From: Serratia inhibens
GTDB taxonomy: Bacteria > Pseudomonadota > Gammaproteobacteria > Enterobacterales > Enterobacteriaceae
Assembly (NCBI RefSeq): GCF_003591175.1
Contig: NZ_QYYG01000003.1
Location: forward strand, 298,775-362,774
Direction: 5' to 3'
DNA length: 64,000 nucleotides
This document shows, piece after piece, positions 33,587 to 42,072 of the stretch. Made by a program: the position numbers and the translations under genes. Position 1 is the first letter of the stretch. The number at the start of each line of letters is the position of its first letter. The notes below the pieces were generated by a model, which was not told the origin of the DNA, ran no database searches, and saw only the letters and a program-made list of their open reading frames with translations.

Positions 33587-35268
33587 TATTCCTGCTCTGC
33601 AGCCTGTTTTTTTTGCCGCAGGCGGCTCAGGCATCCTTGTTCGGCCAAAGCGGCGGCAGCCAGTTCGTGCCTGTCGATCAGGCATTCGCCTTTGACTTTA
33701 AGCAACAGGACCACCAACTGGCCCTGAGCTGGCAAATCCGCCCCGGTTACTACCTTTATCGTCAGCAGATCAAGCTGGTACCGCAGCAGGCAACGCTAGG
33801 CACCTTTGCGTTGCCCGAAGGACTGAGCCACAAGGATGAGTTCTTCGGTGAAGTCGCTATTTTCAAGCAACAGCTCGCTCTGAACATTCCACTGCAACAG
33901 GCGGCCCACGGCGCCAGCCTGAGCGTAACCTATCAGGGCTGCGCGGAAGCCGGTTTCTGCTACCCGCCTGAAACGCGAGTGATCCCACTGGATGCGGTGA
34001 GCGCCGCCGCAGCGCCACCCGTTGCCGTGCCAACGGAACCCACGCCAGCCAACCTGCCGTTTTCGCCGCTTTGGGCCCTGTTGATCGGTATTGGCATTGC
34101 CTTCACACCCTGCGTGCTGCCGATGTACCCGCTGATTTCTGGCATCATTCTGGGCCGCGAAAAACCGCACGGCAGCGGGCGCATTCTGGCGCTGGCGGTG
34201 GTTTACGTACAGGGTATGGCACTCACCTATACCCTGCTCGGCCTGGTCGTCGCGGCCGCCGGGCTGCAGTTCCAGGCGGCGTTGCAGCATCCGTACGTGC
34301 TGATCGGCCTGTCGGTGCTGTTTATCGCGCTGGCGCTGTCGATGTTTGGCCTGTATTCGCTGCAGCTGCCCTCTTCGCTGCAAACGCGGCTGGCGGGCTG
34401 GAGCAACACCCAAAAGGGCGGCTCGCTGCCTGGCGTGTTCCTGATGGGCGCGCTGGCCGGGTTAATTTGCTCGCCCTGCACCACCGCGCCGCTGAGCGCC
34501 ATCCTGCTTTACATCGCCCAGAGCGGCAATATGTGGGCCGGCGGCGGCACCTTGTATCTCTACGCGTTGGGAATGGGCATCCCGCTGGTGCTGGTAACCC
34601 TGTTCGGCAATCGCCTGCTGCCCCGCAGCGGGCCGTGGATGCAGTATGTAAAAGAAGCCTTCGGCTTTGTGATCCTGGCGCTGCCGGTATTCCTGTTGGA
34701 GCGGGTGCTCGGCGACCTGTGGGGGCTGCGGATGTGGAGCCTGCTCGGCCTGACCTTCTTCGGCTGGGCGTTCGCCCTGAGCCTGAAAACTTCACGCGGT
34801 TGGACGCGCGTATTGCAAATGTTGCTGCTGGCGGCGGCGGTGATCGCCGCAAGGCCGCTGCAGGATTGGGCCTTTGGCACCGACAATGCGCAGCAGGCTG
34901 CAGTGCCGCACCTGAACTTCGCGCGGATTAATAACGTCGAACAACTCAACCTGGCACTGCAGCAGGCACAAGGCAAGCCAGTGATGCTGGATCTGTACGC
35001 CGACTGGTGCGTCGCTTGCAAGGAGTTCGAGAAATATACTTTCAGCGACGCGGCGGTTCAGGCTAAGCTGGCTAACGTGGTATTACTACAGGCGGACGTC
35101 ACCGCCAACAATGCTGAACAGGTGGCGCTGCTCAAGCACCTGCAAGTGCTCGGATTGCCGACCATTCTGTTCTTTAACGGCGCCGGACAAGAGCTGACGA
35201 CCCAACGAGTAACCGGATTTATGGATGCGCCGACGTTTGGCGCGCATTTGCAGAAAGTAGTGCAGTAA
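33562..35268 (+). CDS. dsbD: DsbD, thiol:disulfide interchange protein
   Basis: This 568-residue inner membrane protein passes electrons from thioredoxin to periplasmic DsbC and DsbG. It has a signal peptide, an N-terminal periplasmic domain with the redox pair in [10 protein letters not shown], an eight-helix membrane domain with Cys in [10 protein letters not shown] and CSPCTT, and a C-terminal thioredoxin-like domain with the [10 protein letters not shown] active site. It overlaps cutA and is followed by yjdC. Confidence 0.96.
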   Translation: MDQRLIKVIFLLCSLFFLPQAAQASLFGQSGGSQFVPVDQAFAFDFKQQDHQLALSWQIRPGYYLYRQQIKLVPQQATLGTFALPEGLSHKDEFFGEVAIFKQQLALNIPLQQAAHGASLSVTYQGCAEAGFCYPPETRVIPLDAVSAAAAPPVAVPTEPTPANLPFSPLWALLIGIGIAFTPCVLPMYPLISGIILGREKPHGSGRILALAVVYVQGMALTYTLLGLVVAAAGLQFQAALQHPYVLIGLSVLFIALALSMFGLYSLQLPSSLQTRLAGWSNTQKGGSLPGVFLMGALAGLICSPCTTAPLSAILLYIAQSGNMWAGGGTLYLYALGMGIPLVLVTLFGNRLLPRSGPWMQYVKEAFGFVILALPVFLLERVLGDLWGLRMWSLLGLTFFGWAFALSLKTSRGWTRVLQMLLLAAAVIAARPLQDWAFGTDNAQQAAVPHLNFARINNVEQLNLALQQAQGKPVMLDLYADWCVACKEFEKYTFSDAAVQAKLANVVLLQADVTANNAEQVALLKHLQVLGLPTILFFNGAGQELTTQRVTGFMDAPTFGAHLQKVVQ

Positions 35269-35308
35269 ACGACACTGTGGATCAGAACTGAATTTGGAGG
35301 GAGCACAA

Positions 35309-35884
35309 GTGCAACGTGAACATGTTCTTGATACGGCACTGGGGCTGTTGGAACAACAGGGCCTGGCGACCACCACGCTGGAAATGCTGGCGGACAAACT
35401 CGAGGTGCAGCCCAGCGATCTCAAACGGTTTTGGCCGGATCGCGAAGCACTGCTGTATGACAGCCTGCGCTACCACGGCCAGCAAATCGACACCTGGCGC
35501 CGCCAACTGCTGCTGGATGAAACCCTGAGCCCGCAGCAAAAACTGCTGGCGCGCTATGACATTTTGGCAGAATACGTCCAGCACGATCGTTATCCCGGTT
35601 GCCTGTTTATCGCCGCCTGCAGCTTCTTCCCGGAAACGGATCACCCGATACACCAATTGGCGGAGCAGCAGAAGCTGACATCGCTGGAGCTGACCCGCGA
35701 CCTGTTGCGCCAAATGGACGCCGACGATGCCGATATGGTGGCGCAGCAAATGGAGCTGATTCAGGAAGGTTGCCTGAGCAAACTGCTGGTAAAACGCCAA
35801 CTCCAGGATGTATCGGTCGCCAAACGGCTGGCGGAAGATATCTTGCAGGTGGCGCAGTGCCGCAGAAACGGCGCTTTAGGCTGA
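35309..35884 (+). CDS. yjdC: YjdC, TetR family regulator
   Basis: This 191-residue protein has an N-terminal TetR-type helix-turn-helix (about residues 8-50) and a C-terminal domain matching E. coli YjdC, including [20 protein letters not shown] and the [14 protein letters not shown] helix. Targets are not known from sequence. The start is GTG with a GGAGG site eight bases upstream, which gives the E. coli length. Confidence 0.9.
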   Translation: MQREHVLDTALGLLEQQGLATTTLEMLADKLEVQPSDLKRFWPDREALLYDSLRYHGQQIDTWRRQLLLDETLSPQQKLLARYDILAEYVQHDRYPGCLFIAACSFFPETDHPIHQLAEQQKLTSLELTRDLLRQMDADDADMVAQQMELIQEGCLSKLLVKRQLQDVSVAKRLAEDILQVAQCRRNGALG

Positions 35885-36005
35885 TTGAACGGCGAAAGGC
35901 TCGGCTGCCGAGGCACTTTCGCAACCAAAACGGGCGTACTTTTGCGCTCCTTGCCTGAAAAGTCAGCAACCGAATGCTTTTTCAGGTATTTCACGCATAA
36001 AGCCG

Positions 36006-36034
36006 TTGACGGCCCCCGGCCAATACGGTTTAAT
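36006..36034 (+). promoter_or_regulatory. promoter of tRNA-Phe
   Basis: TTGACG and TTTAAT boxes are spaced by 17 bases and followed by a GC-rich discriminator immediately before the tRNA, typical of stable-RNA promoters. Confidence 0.85.
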
Positions 36035-36044
36035 GCTGCGCGTT

Positions 36045-36120
36045 GCCCGGATAGCTCAGTCGGTAGAGCAGGGGATTGAAAATCCCCGTGTCCTTGGTTC
36101 GATTCCGAGTCCGGGCACCA
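36045..36120 (+). tRNA. pheU: tRNA-Phe (GAA)
   Basis: The 76-nt gene has acceptor GCCCGGA, anticodon GAA within GGATTGAAAATCC, T-loop GGTTCGATTCC and encoded CCA. In E. coli the equivalent gene follows yjdC. tRNA-Phe genes are frequent targets of integrative elements, and its 3' end is repeated 159 bases downstream. Confidence 0.97.
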
Positions 36121-36129
36121 TATTTAGAG

Positions 36130-36153
36130 AACCCAGCCTATGGCTGGGTTTTT
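36130..36153 (+). terminator. terminator of tRNA-Phe
   Basis: An AACCCAGCC/GGCTGGGTT stem with a 3-base loop and TTT tail follows the tRNA by 9 bases. Confidence 0.85.
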
Positions 36154-36289
36154 GCTTTTCAGGGATAGGACTCTCCATCGAACAAGTTCGATTATTCGGC
36201 CGAAGGCCTCACCCTGCGGGCCAACGCTGAAGCGTTGTTCAACTCGGCGCAAGCGCCGGTTGTCCGAGTCCGGGCACCACATTTAGAAG

Positions 36290-36312
36290 AACCCGCCTAT
36301 GGCGGGTTTTTT
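36290..36312 (+). terminator. second, duplicated terminator
   Basis: An AACCCGCC/GGCGGGTT stem with a T tail copies the arrangement at 36130-36153 with compensating base changes that keep pairing. Confidence 0.75.
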
Positions 36313-36386
36313 GCTTTTCGGGGTATGGACTCTTCATCGAACCAAATTCGTGCCGAGTATCTTCCCAATGGCAGTGCCATTAAATT

Positions 36387-36655
36387 TCAGGATGCCGCCA
36401 GGCGTGGATTGACGAAAAACAGGCAGACGGCCGCCAACAGCGACGGCAGGGCGAAAGCCATAAAGTTTTGCTGTAGCGTCAACTCCATATCAATCAACAA
36501 ACCGCCAATGAACGGCCCCAGAATAGCGCCAATGCGGCCAACACCCAGACCCCATCCAAGGCCCGTTGAGGTCATTGCCCGGGGTAAAAACAGGCGACAT
36601 AAGAGCTCATCGCTATTTGCGTACCAATGATGCTTGTACCGGCAATGGTCCCCAG
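36387..36655 (-). pseudogene. 3' fragment of an MFS transporter
   Basis: The reading frame encodes the last part of a major facilitator protein: RAMTSTGLGWGLGVGRIGAI, then a helix (LGPFIGGLLIDM) and a final helix ending VNPRLAAS. In the next frame upstream, TIAGTSIIGTQIAMSSYVAC continues the same protein, so a one-base loss near 36578-36584 (run of C and G) has shifted the frame. The N-terminal two thirds are missing. The glycine-rich motif resembles aromatic-acid/proton symporters, but that assignment is weak. Confidence 0.7.
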
Positions 36656-36660
36656 GTGCA

Positions 36661-36876
36661 GGGGAAGGCATCGTGCCGGTCCCTCACTGCCTGCACAGCC
36701 TGAAGCGCCCGGGCGTGGTCTACAACGCATTGGACGAGCGGCATCGGGTTTATCCCATCATCATGAGCACCCGGCTGCTGGATGAATCTGAAGACATCGG
36801 AACACTACAGCGGATGATCTACGCTCTGTATGACGAACAAGGCATTATCTGCATGAGGCCAGGACAGCTGCATTGA
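36661..36876 (+). pseudogene. 3' fragment of a LysR-type regulator
   Basis: About 70 residues resemble the C-terminal end of a LysR effector-binding domain (GIVPVPHCLHSLKRPGVVYN, then a strand and two helices). The N-terminal DNA-binding half is absent. It is head-to-head with the MFS fragment, and both lost their 5' parts at about the same point near 36658. Confidence 0.55.
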
Positions 36877-37098
36877 AATTACCCCTTCTTAATATATAAT
36901 TTAAAATGATACTTTAAGTTTGAAAATTAAAATAACGAATGAATTACTTTAATAATAGAGGAAGATAAAAACTTCTCCCCTTCAGCACCATCTATCAATA
37001 CGCAAAAACAACATCTTTTGCCTAAGGTAATTATCCTGATGGCCTTAGGATAGCTGAAACGCGAAGGTAAATTAACACAACCATCAGGAGAATAAATT
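36877..37098. other. AT-rich gap before the hydrolase gene
   Basis: This 222-bp interval is strongly AT-rich compared with its core-genome neighbours. It holds the CAGGAGA ribosome binding site of the next gene and no other recognisable feature. Confidence 0.5.
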
Positions 37099-37929
37099 AT
37101 GGGATTACAATATCAAGCAATAAATCGCACTGAATTAGACAAAGCTTACAATAACACCCAGGCGATAGATAACTTCCCTGAGGTTTACGCTAATTTCCAG
37201 AAAAGAAGTCAACACACATATTCAACCCTGGCCTGCACGCGCGATATTTTTTATCATGATAAAGAAAGAACTCGCCTGGACTTTTTTGACTGTGGTATCA
37301 ACGGCGCACCGACATTGATCTTTATTCATGGCGGATATTGGCAGAACTGCACAAAAGAGGACTTTGCCTTTATTGCCGAAGGTCCAATAAAAAACGGCGT
37401 TAACGTTATTTTAGTGGAATACACCCTGGCACCAGAGGCATCCATGACGCAGATAGTGGGGGAAATAGGCATAATGCTTGATTTCTTACGCCACAACGCA
37501 TCGCGCTTTAAACTGAGCGAGGGGAAAGTTTGCCTGTCCGGGCATTCCGCCGGCGGGCATTTGACGGCATTGCACTCCTGGCATCCTTTAATTTCTCATG
37601 CCATGCCGATCAGCGCGCTGGTTGATTTACGCCCTATCAGCCTGTGTTGGTTAAATGACAAACTGCAACTGACAGAGCTGGAGATAGAATCATTCAGCCC
37701 CGTTCAGCTCACGGCTGGCAACGTGCCCACCCAAGTCTGCGTGGGTGGCGGCGAGTTACCGGAATTGATCGAACACTCCAGACTGTATTACCAACATTTA
37801 CTGGATAGCCATATCCCTGCGGAATACCTTGCCGTCGAAGGAAAGAACCATTTCTCCCTTCTGGAGCAGCTCAGTTCCGACAACGGGGCGGTAACCCAGG
37901 CGCTGCTTCATCTGTTGAGCACGGAATAA
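37099..37929 (+). CDS. alpha/beta hydrolase, arylformamidase-like
   Basis: This 276-residue protein has the oxyanion motif HGGYW (about residues 75-79), the nucleophile elbow GHSAGG (about 149-154, Ser), and a late His in GKNHFSLLEQ that completes the triad with an Asp or Glu. The HGGYW variant of HGGG is typical of kynurenine formamidase-like enzymes, but the substrate is uncertain. No signal peptide is visible. It has a strong CAGGAG site and stands alone between the tRNA-Phe scar and the convergent fimbrial operon. Confidence 0.8.
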   Translation: MGLQYQAINRTELDKAYNNTQAIDNFPEVYANFQKRSQHTYSTLACTRDIFYHDKERTRLDFFDCGINGAPTLIFIHGGYWQNCTKEDFAFIAEGPIKNGVNVILVEYTLAPEASMTQIVGEIGIMLDFLRHNASRFKLSEGKVCLSGHSAGGHLTALHSWHPLISHAMPISALVDLRPISLCWLNDKLQLTELEIESFSPVQLTAGNVPTQVCVGGGELPELIEHSRLYYQHLLDSHIPAEYLAVEGKNHFSLLEQLSSDNGAVTQALLHLLSTE

Positions 37930-37944
37930 CCAAATCCCGGCGGA

Positions 37945-38760
37945 TCAGGGTAGTGCCAATATCGCTACGGCGCTACCCTGGAAAGGGCCTGGGGGGACGT
38001 CACCCACTTTTCTTAATACTGAGCTGATCTGCACCACGGCCCCCGACGGGCCGGCCTGCAGAGCGATGCCATTCTTGGCAGGTTGTTCATTAAGCAGCAG
38101 GTTGGAGTACAAACTGCCATCGCTGCGTAATTGCACCCCGCCATCGCCCTCATTGATATACAGCAGTATGTTGGTCGTATTGGTACAGGTTACCGCCAGC
38201 GCGCTGGATACCTTATTATTATTTAGGTTGTCTTCTTCCAGGATGCCATGATCCAGATTAATCTGTGGCATCACAATATTGCAGGTGTTTTGCTCTTCCG
38301 GTGGGATGGCGCATATTGATGAAGGCAATCTATTGAAGGTGTTCGGCACCCACCAGGAGCCGGATATATTATAAAAAAGCCCGACACATCCGCTACCGCC
38401 AAAAATATTGAAATAATCAAACTTTCCACTTCTCGGTATACCTACGTACTGTTTAAAATTTCCGCCAAGTTCACCAACAGTCACTGAGTTCAACACCCAA
38501 GAATATTTATTGGCACTCCAAGTCCCATCAGCATCAGAGGTAAGACCTGCAGTATTATGACTACTGGTAATCAGTATTGCGCAACGTGAGTTTTGATAAC
38601 ATGGATTTGGGGTCATATCATCGACATCCCAACCCAAAAGGTCATAATAGAATTTTCCTATAAAAAATGTCCCCACCCTTTTAGTGACCTGAAAATAAAT
38701 GCTGGCATTGGAAAACCCTGACCAAAGCATTAAAAAAACAAAAGCTAATGATAATTTCAT
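37945..38760 (-). CDS. fimbrial tip adhesin (MrpH-like, two-domain)
   Basis: This 271-residue secreted protein has a signal peptide (residues 1-19). An N-terminal lectin-like half (about 20-155) contains several Cys and aromatic residues. A C-terminal pilin domain begins near CNIVMPQINLDHGIL and ends in the beta-strand expected for chaperone and usher transfer. Length and position (last gene of an MR/P-like operon) match MrpH-type adhesins. Which receptor or metal it binds cannot be told here. Confidence 0.75.
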   Translation of the reverse strand: MKLSLAFVFLMLWSGFSNASIYFQVTKRVGTFFIGKFYYDLLGWDVDDMTPNPCYQNSRCAILITSSHNTAGLTSDADGTWSANKYSWVLNSVTVGELGGNFKQYVGIPRSGKFDYFNIFGGSGCVGLFYNISGSWWVPNTFNRLPSSICAIPPEEQNTCNIVMPQINLDHGILEEDNLNNNKVSSALAVTCTNTTNILLYINEGDGGVQLRSDGSLYSNLLLNEQPAKNGIALQAGPSGAVVQISSVLRKVGDVPPGPFQGSAVAILALP

Positions 38761-38841
38761 ACCTGATATGACCTATAACTAAAAAACCAGCAACTCATTT
38801 GAATATAAAAAACAAATGAAACAGTTTTTACTATGAGAGCA

Positions 38842-38985
38842 TCAACGCCGAAAAATACCCTTTTTATTACAATGAAACCCTAGCATTTTTTTCTTTGACA
38901 GCCTAAAGTGCATAAAAAATGAAAAGACACTCATAACGATCAACATTAAAATCACTGCCAGACTCATAAAAGTATACATGGACAT
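38842..38985 (-). CDS. small membrane protein in the fimbrial operon
   Basis: This 47-residue reading frame starts at ATG with a perfect AGGAGG site four bases upstream. It begins MSMYTFMSLAVILMLIVMSV, a hydrophobic span from about residue 5 to 27, followed by a basic tail (RLSKKK, NKKGIFRR). This predicts a single-pass inner membrane protein with the C terminus in the cytoplasm. It lies between the LuxR-type regulator and the adhesin on the same strand, with gaps of 62 and 81 bases. I know no named family for it. Confidence 0.65.
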   Translation of the reverse strand: MSMYTFMSLAVILMLIVMSVFSFFMHFRLSKKKMLGFHCNKKGIFRR

Positions 38986-39047
38986 ATTTCCTCCTGGAGA
39001 AACTCATTCCTTGATTGCAATATAATTAAACATTTGGTCCAGACATA

Positions 39048-39632
39048 TCACTCTCTGCGCATCAGCCAATTAATAAAGTCATGTTTTCGGTTCAGATCCA
39101 TTTTTCGCATCGCCGACTGCTTATGCGTATTCACAGTTTTCACGCTGAGCTGCATGCATTCGGCCGTCTCCGTCTGAGAAATTCCCTCTCGCAGATAATG
39201 CAAAACCTCCAGCTCACGCCGGGTTAATTGGCTGCTGGTACATAATGCACAATGGCTCCTGAACCGGATTTTCGGATTTGCCGCCAATGCACGGTCCAAC
39301 ATGCTATAAATAGCAAGCGGCCCTTCGGAACGATAGAATGTTCCAGCTTCTCGCTGGCAGGTCGTGAGATTATTTTGATAACGACTCTTTTTTTTTCTGA
39401 TAGAAAAAAATAACGTATTACCGGTAGCGGCTGAGGCAACATGGCAATAACGTGCTCTCCTGGACTCGGGCGCATCAGCAAAAACCAGATCGGCCGGGAC
39501 TGCCGCTGAATGGGATGAGACAAAAATCACGCTCTGCCCTTTTTGATGAAAATAATCCCGCAGAACGTATTTTATACCCTCGGAAAAATAGTTATCCCTA
39601 TCGCAAATAGCGACAGTCAGGGTGTTTTTCAT
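39048..39632 (-). CDS. LuxR-family transcriptional regulator of the fimbrial operon
   Basis: This protein of about 194 residues has a C-terminal LuxR/FixJ helix-turn-helix (LTRRELEVLHYLREGISQTE followed by the recognition helix VKTVNTHKQSAMRKM). The N-terminal part is receiver-like but lacks a clear acidic pocket, so phosphorylation is doubtful. The ATG at 39632 has an AAGGAG site; an upstream GTG is too close to it. Regulators of this type sit inside several fimbrial operons. It lies between the minor pilins and the small membrane protein. Confidence 0.8.
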   Translation of the reverse strand: MKNTLTVAICDRDNYFSEGIKYVLRDYFHQKGQSVIFVSSHSAAVPADLVFADAPESRRARYCHVASAATGNTLFFSIRKKKSRYQNNLTTCQREAGTFYRSEGPLAIYSMLDRALAANPKIRFRSHCALCTSSQLTRRELEVLHYLREGISQTETAECMQLSVKTVNTHKQSAMRKMDLNRKHDFINWLMRRE

Positions 39633-39801
39633 ATTCACTCCTTTGTATTAATCCATGTTAACTTGGCGAACAGTGAATCTTATAATCAACATTTAATCTT
39701 TAGCCCAGGCACGAGCTCCCTGCGTAAATAGCAGCACCGTTTTACGCCATCATTATTGCGACAGACATTTCCGATTCCGATGGTGCATATTAATAAAAAG
39801 A

Positions 39802-40329
39802 TTACTCATAGCGTAATGTAAAAGTTGCAATAGCCGAGAATGTACCCAACTTGATATTTTTATTGGCAAGTGCGCTCGGCTCACCCTGTATATAAGCCTG
39901 CATGGCAAAAATATTGGTGCCACTCGCCAATAGATTGTTCTGGCCCCACGTATTTAGAAGTAAGGGGAGCCCCTGCGGCGTCTCAAAACCTACGGCAACT
40001 CCCTGTGCCTGGCTGCCGGCATCCAGCGCCAATAGGCCAGGCAACGCCAGGCTCTCGGTACCGCTAAAAACGATCTGCACCGCTTTACCTATACTGATGT
40101 CGCAATCCGCCAGGCGCAGTTGAAATGGCTTGCTGAGCGTGCGCTGGTTTTGGTACAGGTATTTATCTATCACCGTGCCAAAATCCAGCTCCACGTTTTC
40201 ATCGCCCGGCAACAAGGTGCAAGGCTCCGCTACCAGTGCACCGTGCAACTTCATATTATCCACCGCACTCGCCTGCATGTTGATCGCCCCTGCCAACAGG
40301 CCAATAAGCATGATTTTTGTTATGCGCAT
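39802..40329 (-). CDS. minor fimbrial subunit (MrpG-like)
   Basis: This 175-residue pilin has a signal peptide (residues 1-22), one conserved disulfide (CTLL and ADCDI) and the penultimate-Tyr C-terminal strand (ATFTLRYE). It belongs to the FimA/PapK class and probably sits at the tip base, adapting the adhesin to the rod. It is the fourth minor subunit after the chaperone. Confidence 0.8.
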   Translation of the reverse strand: MRITKIMLIGLLAGAINMQASAVDNMKLHGALVAEPCTLLPGDENVELDFGTVIDKYLYQNQRTLSKPFQLRLADCDISIGKAVQIVFSGTESLALPGLLALDAGSQAQGVAVGFETPQGLPLLLNTWGQNNLLASGTNIFAMQAYIQGEPSALANKNIKLGTFSAIATFTLRYE

Positions 40330-40338
40330 CGCCTTATC

Positions 40339-40818
40339 CTATTGGTAGTCCGCCAGCAGCGTCGCCGTCACCGTAAAGGCACCGGCCTTCAGTTCCACAC
40401 CCTGCTTTTTCACCGGCACCGCCTGTAAGACAGGTGGGTTAGCCGCATCAATATTGATACGCTGGTTTAGTACGAAGGGCTGCCCATTCTGCAACAGACG
40501 GATCCCAAGATCGGTGATGTTGGTCTGCAGCGCTGCGCTGTCAAAGCCCGTCGCGTTACCGGTCAATTTCAGCCCCATCGCCATGCCGCTAATGCCCGAC
40601 TCGCAGGTAATGCGGTAGTTCACCGTCTGTATATAGTTCTGCCCATCGACCTTCCTCACCCCGACCCTATCGCCAAAATCTACGTCAACCAGCTCACCAT
40701 TATTGATAATGCAGGGTGGGGGTTCATTTAGCGCGCCATAAAAAATCGTATTAATTTCAGCCCGTAACGGCATGCACCCCAGCAGCAACGCAGCGGAGAA
40801 ACAGCGCGGCGATATCAT
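40339..40818 (-). CDS. minor fimbrial subunit (MrpF-like)
   Basis: This protein of about 159 residues has a signal peptide (MISPRCFSAALLLGCMPLRA), the pilin disulfide (PCIINNGE and ITCESG) and a C-terminal strand ending LLADYQ. The ATG at 40818 has a GGGAG site; an in-frame ATG at 40842 overlaps the previous gene and is an alternative. It is closely similar to the next subunit upstream, so the two may be old duplicates. Confidence 0.78.
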   Translation of the reverse strand: MISPRCFSAALLLGCMPLRAEINTIFYGALNEPPPCIINNGELVDVDFGDRVGVRKVDGQNYIQTVNYRITCESGISGMAMGLKLTGNATGFDSAALQTNITDLGIRLLQNGQPFVLNQRINIDAANPPVLQAVPVKKQGVELKAGAFTVTATLLADYQ

Positions 40819-40838
40819 TTTTCTACTCCCGTTTCCGC

Positions 40839-41360
40839 TCACTGATAGTCCACCATCAAGGTAGCCCCAGCGCTGAAATCGCCCACCTTAAGCACGCCGC
40901 CGTCCCTTTTCACCGGTACTGCCTGCAACAGCGGCTTGTTGGGGTAAGTGAAATTCAACCAATTGTTGATCGGCATCGGCTGACCGTTGGCGCGCAATTC
41001 AACCCCCAGATCGGCCTGTTCGGTCTGCAGTGCGCTGTTGTTAAACGCCGTGGCGTTACCCTGGAACTTCATTTTGATCGCATTGGAGGTGTTGTTTTTA
41101 CAGGTCAGCGTATAGTCCAGCGTTTTCATATAGCGGCTGCCATCCACCCGGGTAGTCACCAGATCGTTGCCAAAGTTAACCTCTATTATCTGATTACCAT
41201 TAATCACGCAGGATAGGGGGGCAATAACGGTGCCGGAAATATTAATGGTGGTGACTGCATCGCTATCGGTACAGAACGCCGCTACCGCAAGCAGCAACAG
41301 GGTAACCAATACCGGTTTCCCCTTTACAGGTCGGTTTTCTACCCGCTTTATGATGCGCAT
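40839..41360 (-). CDS. minor fimbrial subunit (MrpE/MrpF-like)
   Basis: This protein of about 173 residues has a signal peptide (about residues 16-36), the disulfide pair in SCVINGNQ and LTCKNN, and a C-terminal strand ending MVDYQ. Motif order and spacing match the following subunit (NFGNDL, GNATAFNNSALQT), supporting duplication. The ATG at 41360 has an AAGGGG site; an ATG at 41381 overlaps the previous stop and is an alternative. Confidence 0.78.
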   Translation of the reverse strand: MRIIKRVENRPVKGKPVLVTLLLLAVAAFCTDSDAVTTINISGTVIAPLSCVINGNQIIEVNFGNDLVTTRVDGSRYMKTLDYTLTCKNNTSNAIKMKFQGNATAFNNSALQTEQADLGVELRANGQPMPINNWLNFTYPNKPLLQAVPVKRDGGVLKVGDFSAGATLMVDYQ

Positions 41361-41373
41361 CGCCCGCCCCTTA

Positions 41374-42036
41374 TCAGTCATAACTCAACCGAAAGTCCAT
41401 CGCAGCCGAATAAGCCCCCGCTATCAGCGGCGCGCGGGTACGTTCCGGCGCAACGTGATATGCCAGCGTGTTCTGCCCTGGCGTCAGCAGCAGCGGTTGC
41501 TCACGGCTGCCCAGCCGCACATCCTGCCCCAGCGAGTCGGTCAGGCGCAGCGCCAGCCCAGAGACACCCTGCACCTTCACCAATTGCGGATTGTTAACGT
41601 CCGCCGGGGCGCTGAAGCTTACCGTCACCGCCGGCTGATTCGCCGCCCAGGTCAGCGCGCCGGTGCGGCTGTCGCGGCTGCCCGCCGGGCTGCGCAGGCA
41701 ATCCTGCAACCGCAGCTCAAACCCCACCGGCGTGCCCCGGTCACCGACGTTTTGCAACCGGCCGGTGCCGGTTTCACCCAGTTGGATGTCCTGCCGCGCG
41801 CTGCCCATCTCCAGCCGACAGGCGCTCTCGGTCAAGGCACCGCGCACCTGCAGCACACCGTTGTCACCGTCGATATACCCGTTATCCACCGCCTGCCCGC
41901 GGGCAGTCGGCAGCAACAGCAGCAGGGTGCCGAGCGTGATGGGGGCCATCAGCGCCAATGCGCCCAGAGTGCCGTAGTACCGCCAGTCGCAGTAACCCGG
42001 CAGGTGTTGACTCAATTTCTTGCTTATCCGTTGCAT
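41374..42036 (-). CDS. fimbrial minor subunit with long leader
   Basis: This 220-residue pilin-like protein has an unusually long N-terminal segment (about 49 residues) with a strong hydrophobic helix ending PTARGQA before the mature start. The disulfide (ESACRLEM and QDCLRS) and C-terminal DFRLSYD strand are present. The mature part is GC-rich compared with the following AT-rich subunits. It is the first gene after the chaperone. The long leader may be a signal peptide with an extended n-region or a wrong start. Confidence 0.75.
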   Translation of the reverse strand: MQRISKKLSQHLPGYCDWRYYGTLGALALMAPITLGTLLLLLPTARGQAVDNGYIDGDNGVLQVRGALTESACRLEMGSARQDIQLGETGTGRLQNVGDRGTPVGFELRLQDCLRSPAGSRDSRTGALTWAANQPAVTVSFSAPADVNNPQLVKVQGVSGLALRLTDSLGQDVRLGSREQPLLLTPGQNTLAYHVAPERTRAPLIAGAYSAAMDFRLSYD

Positions 42037-42072
42037 TGTTCTTCCTCCTGCTCACCTGCCCTGATGACGGCG

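Larger units (their letters stand above)
36104..36330. repeat. tandem repeat of the tRNA-Phe 3' end and its terminator
   Basis: The last 17 bases of the tRNA (36104-36120) recur exactly at 36263-36279. The following ATTTAGA, the hairpin terminator and the sequence ATGGACTC(T/C)TCATCGAAC after it recur as well, with scattered differences and the same 159-bp offset. This is either an attachment-site-like duplication or a decayed tandem tRNA transcription unit. Confidence 0.75.

Noticed and set aside
36235..36630. Plus-strand frame across the tRNA repeat and MFS remnant as a gene
   Set aside because: It reads through the duplicated tRNA end and is antisense to the MFS fragment, with no protein-like pattern.
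37946..37980. Hairpin overlapping the adhesin stop as a terminator
   Set aside because: The 12-bp stem lies within the last adhesin codons and has no T tail on either strand.
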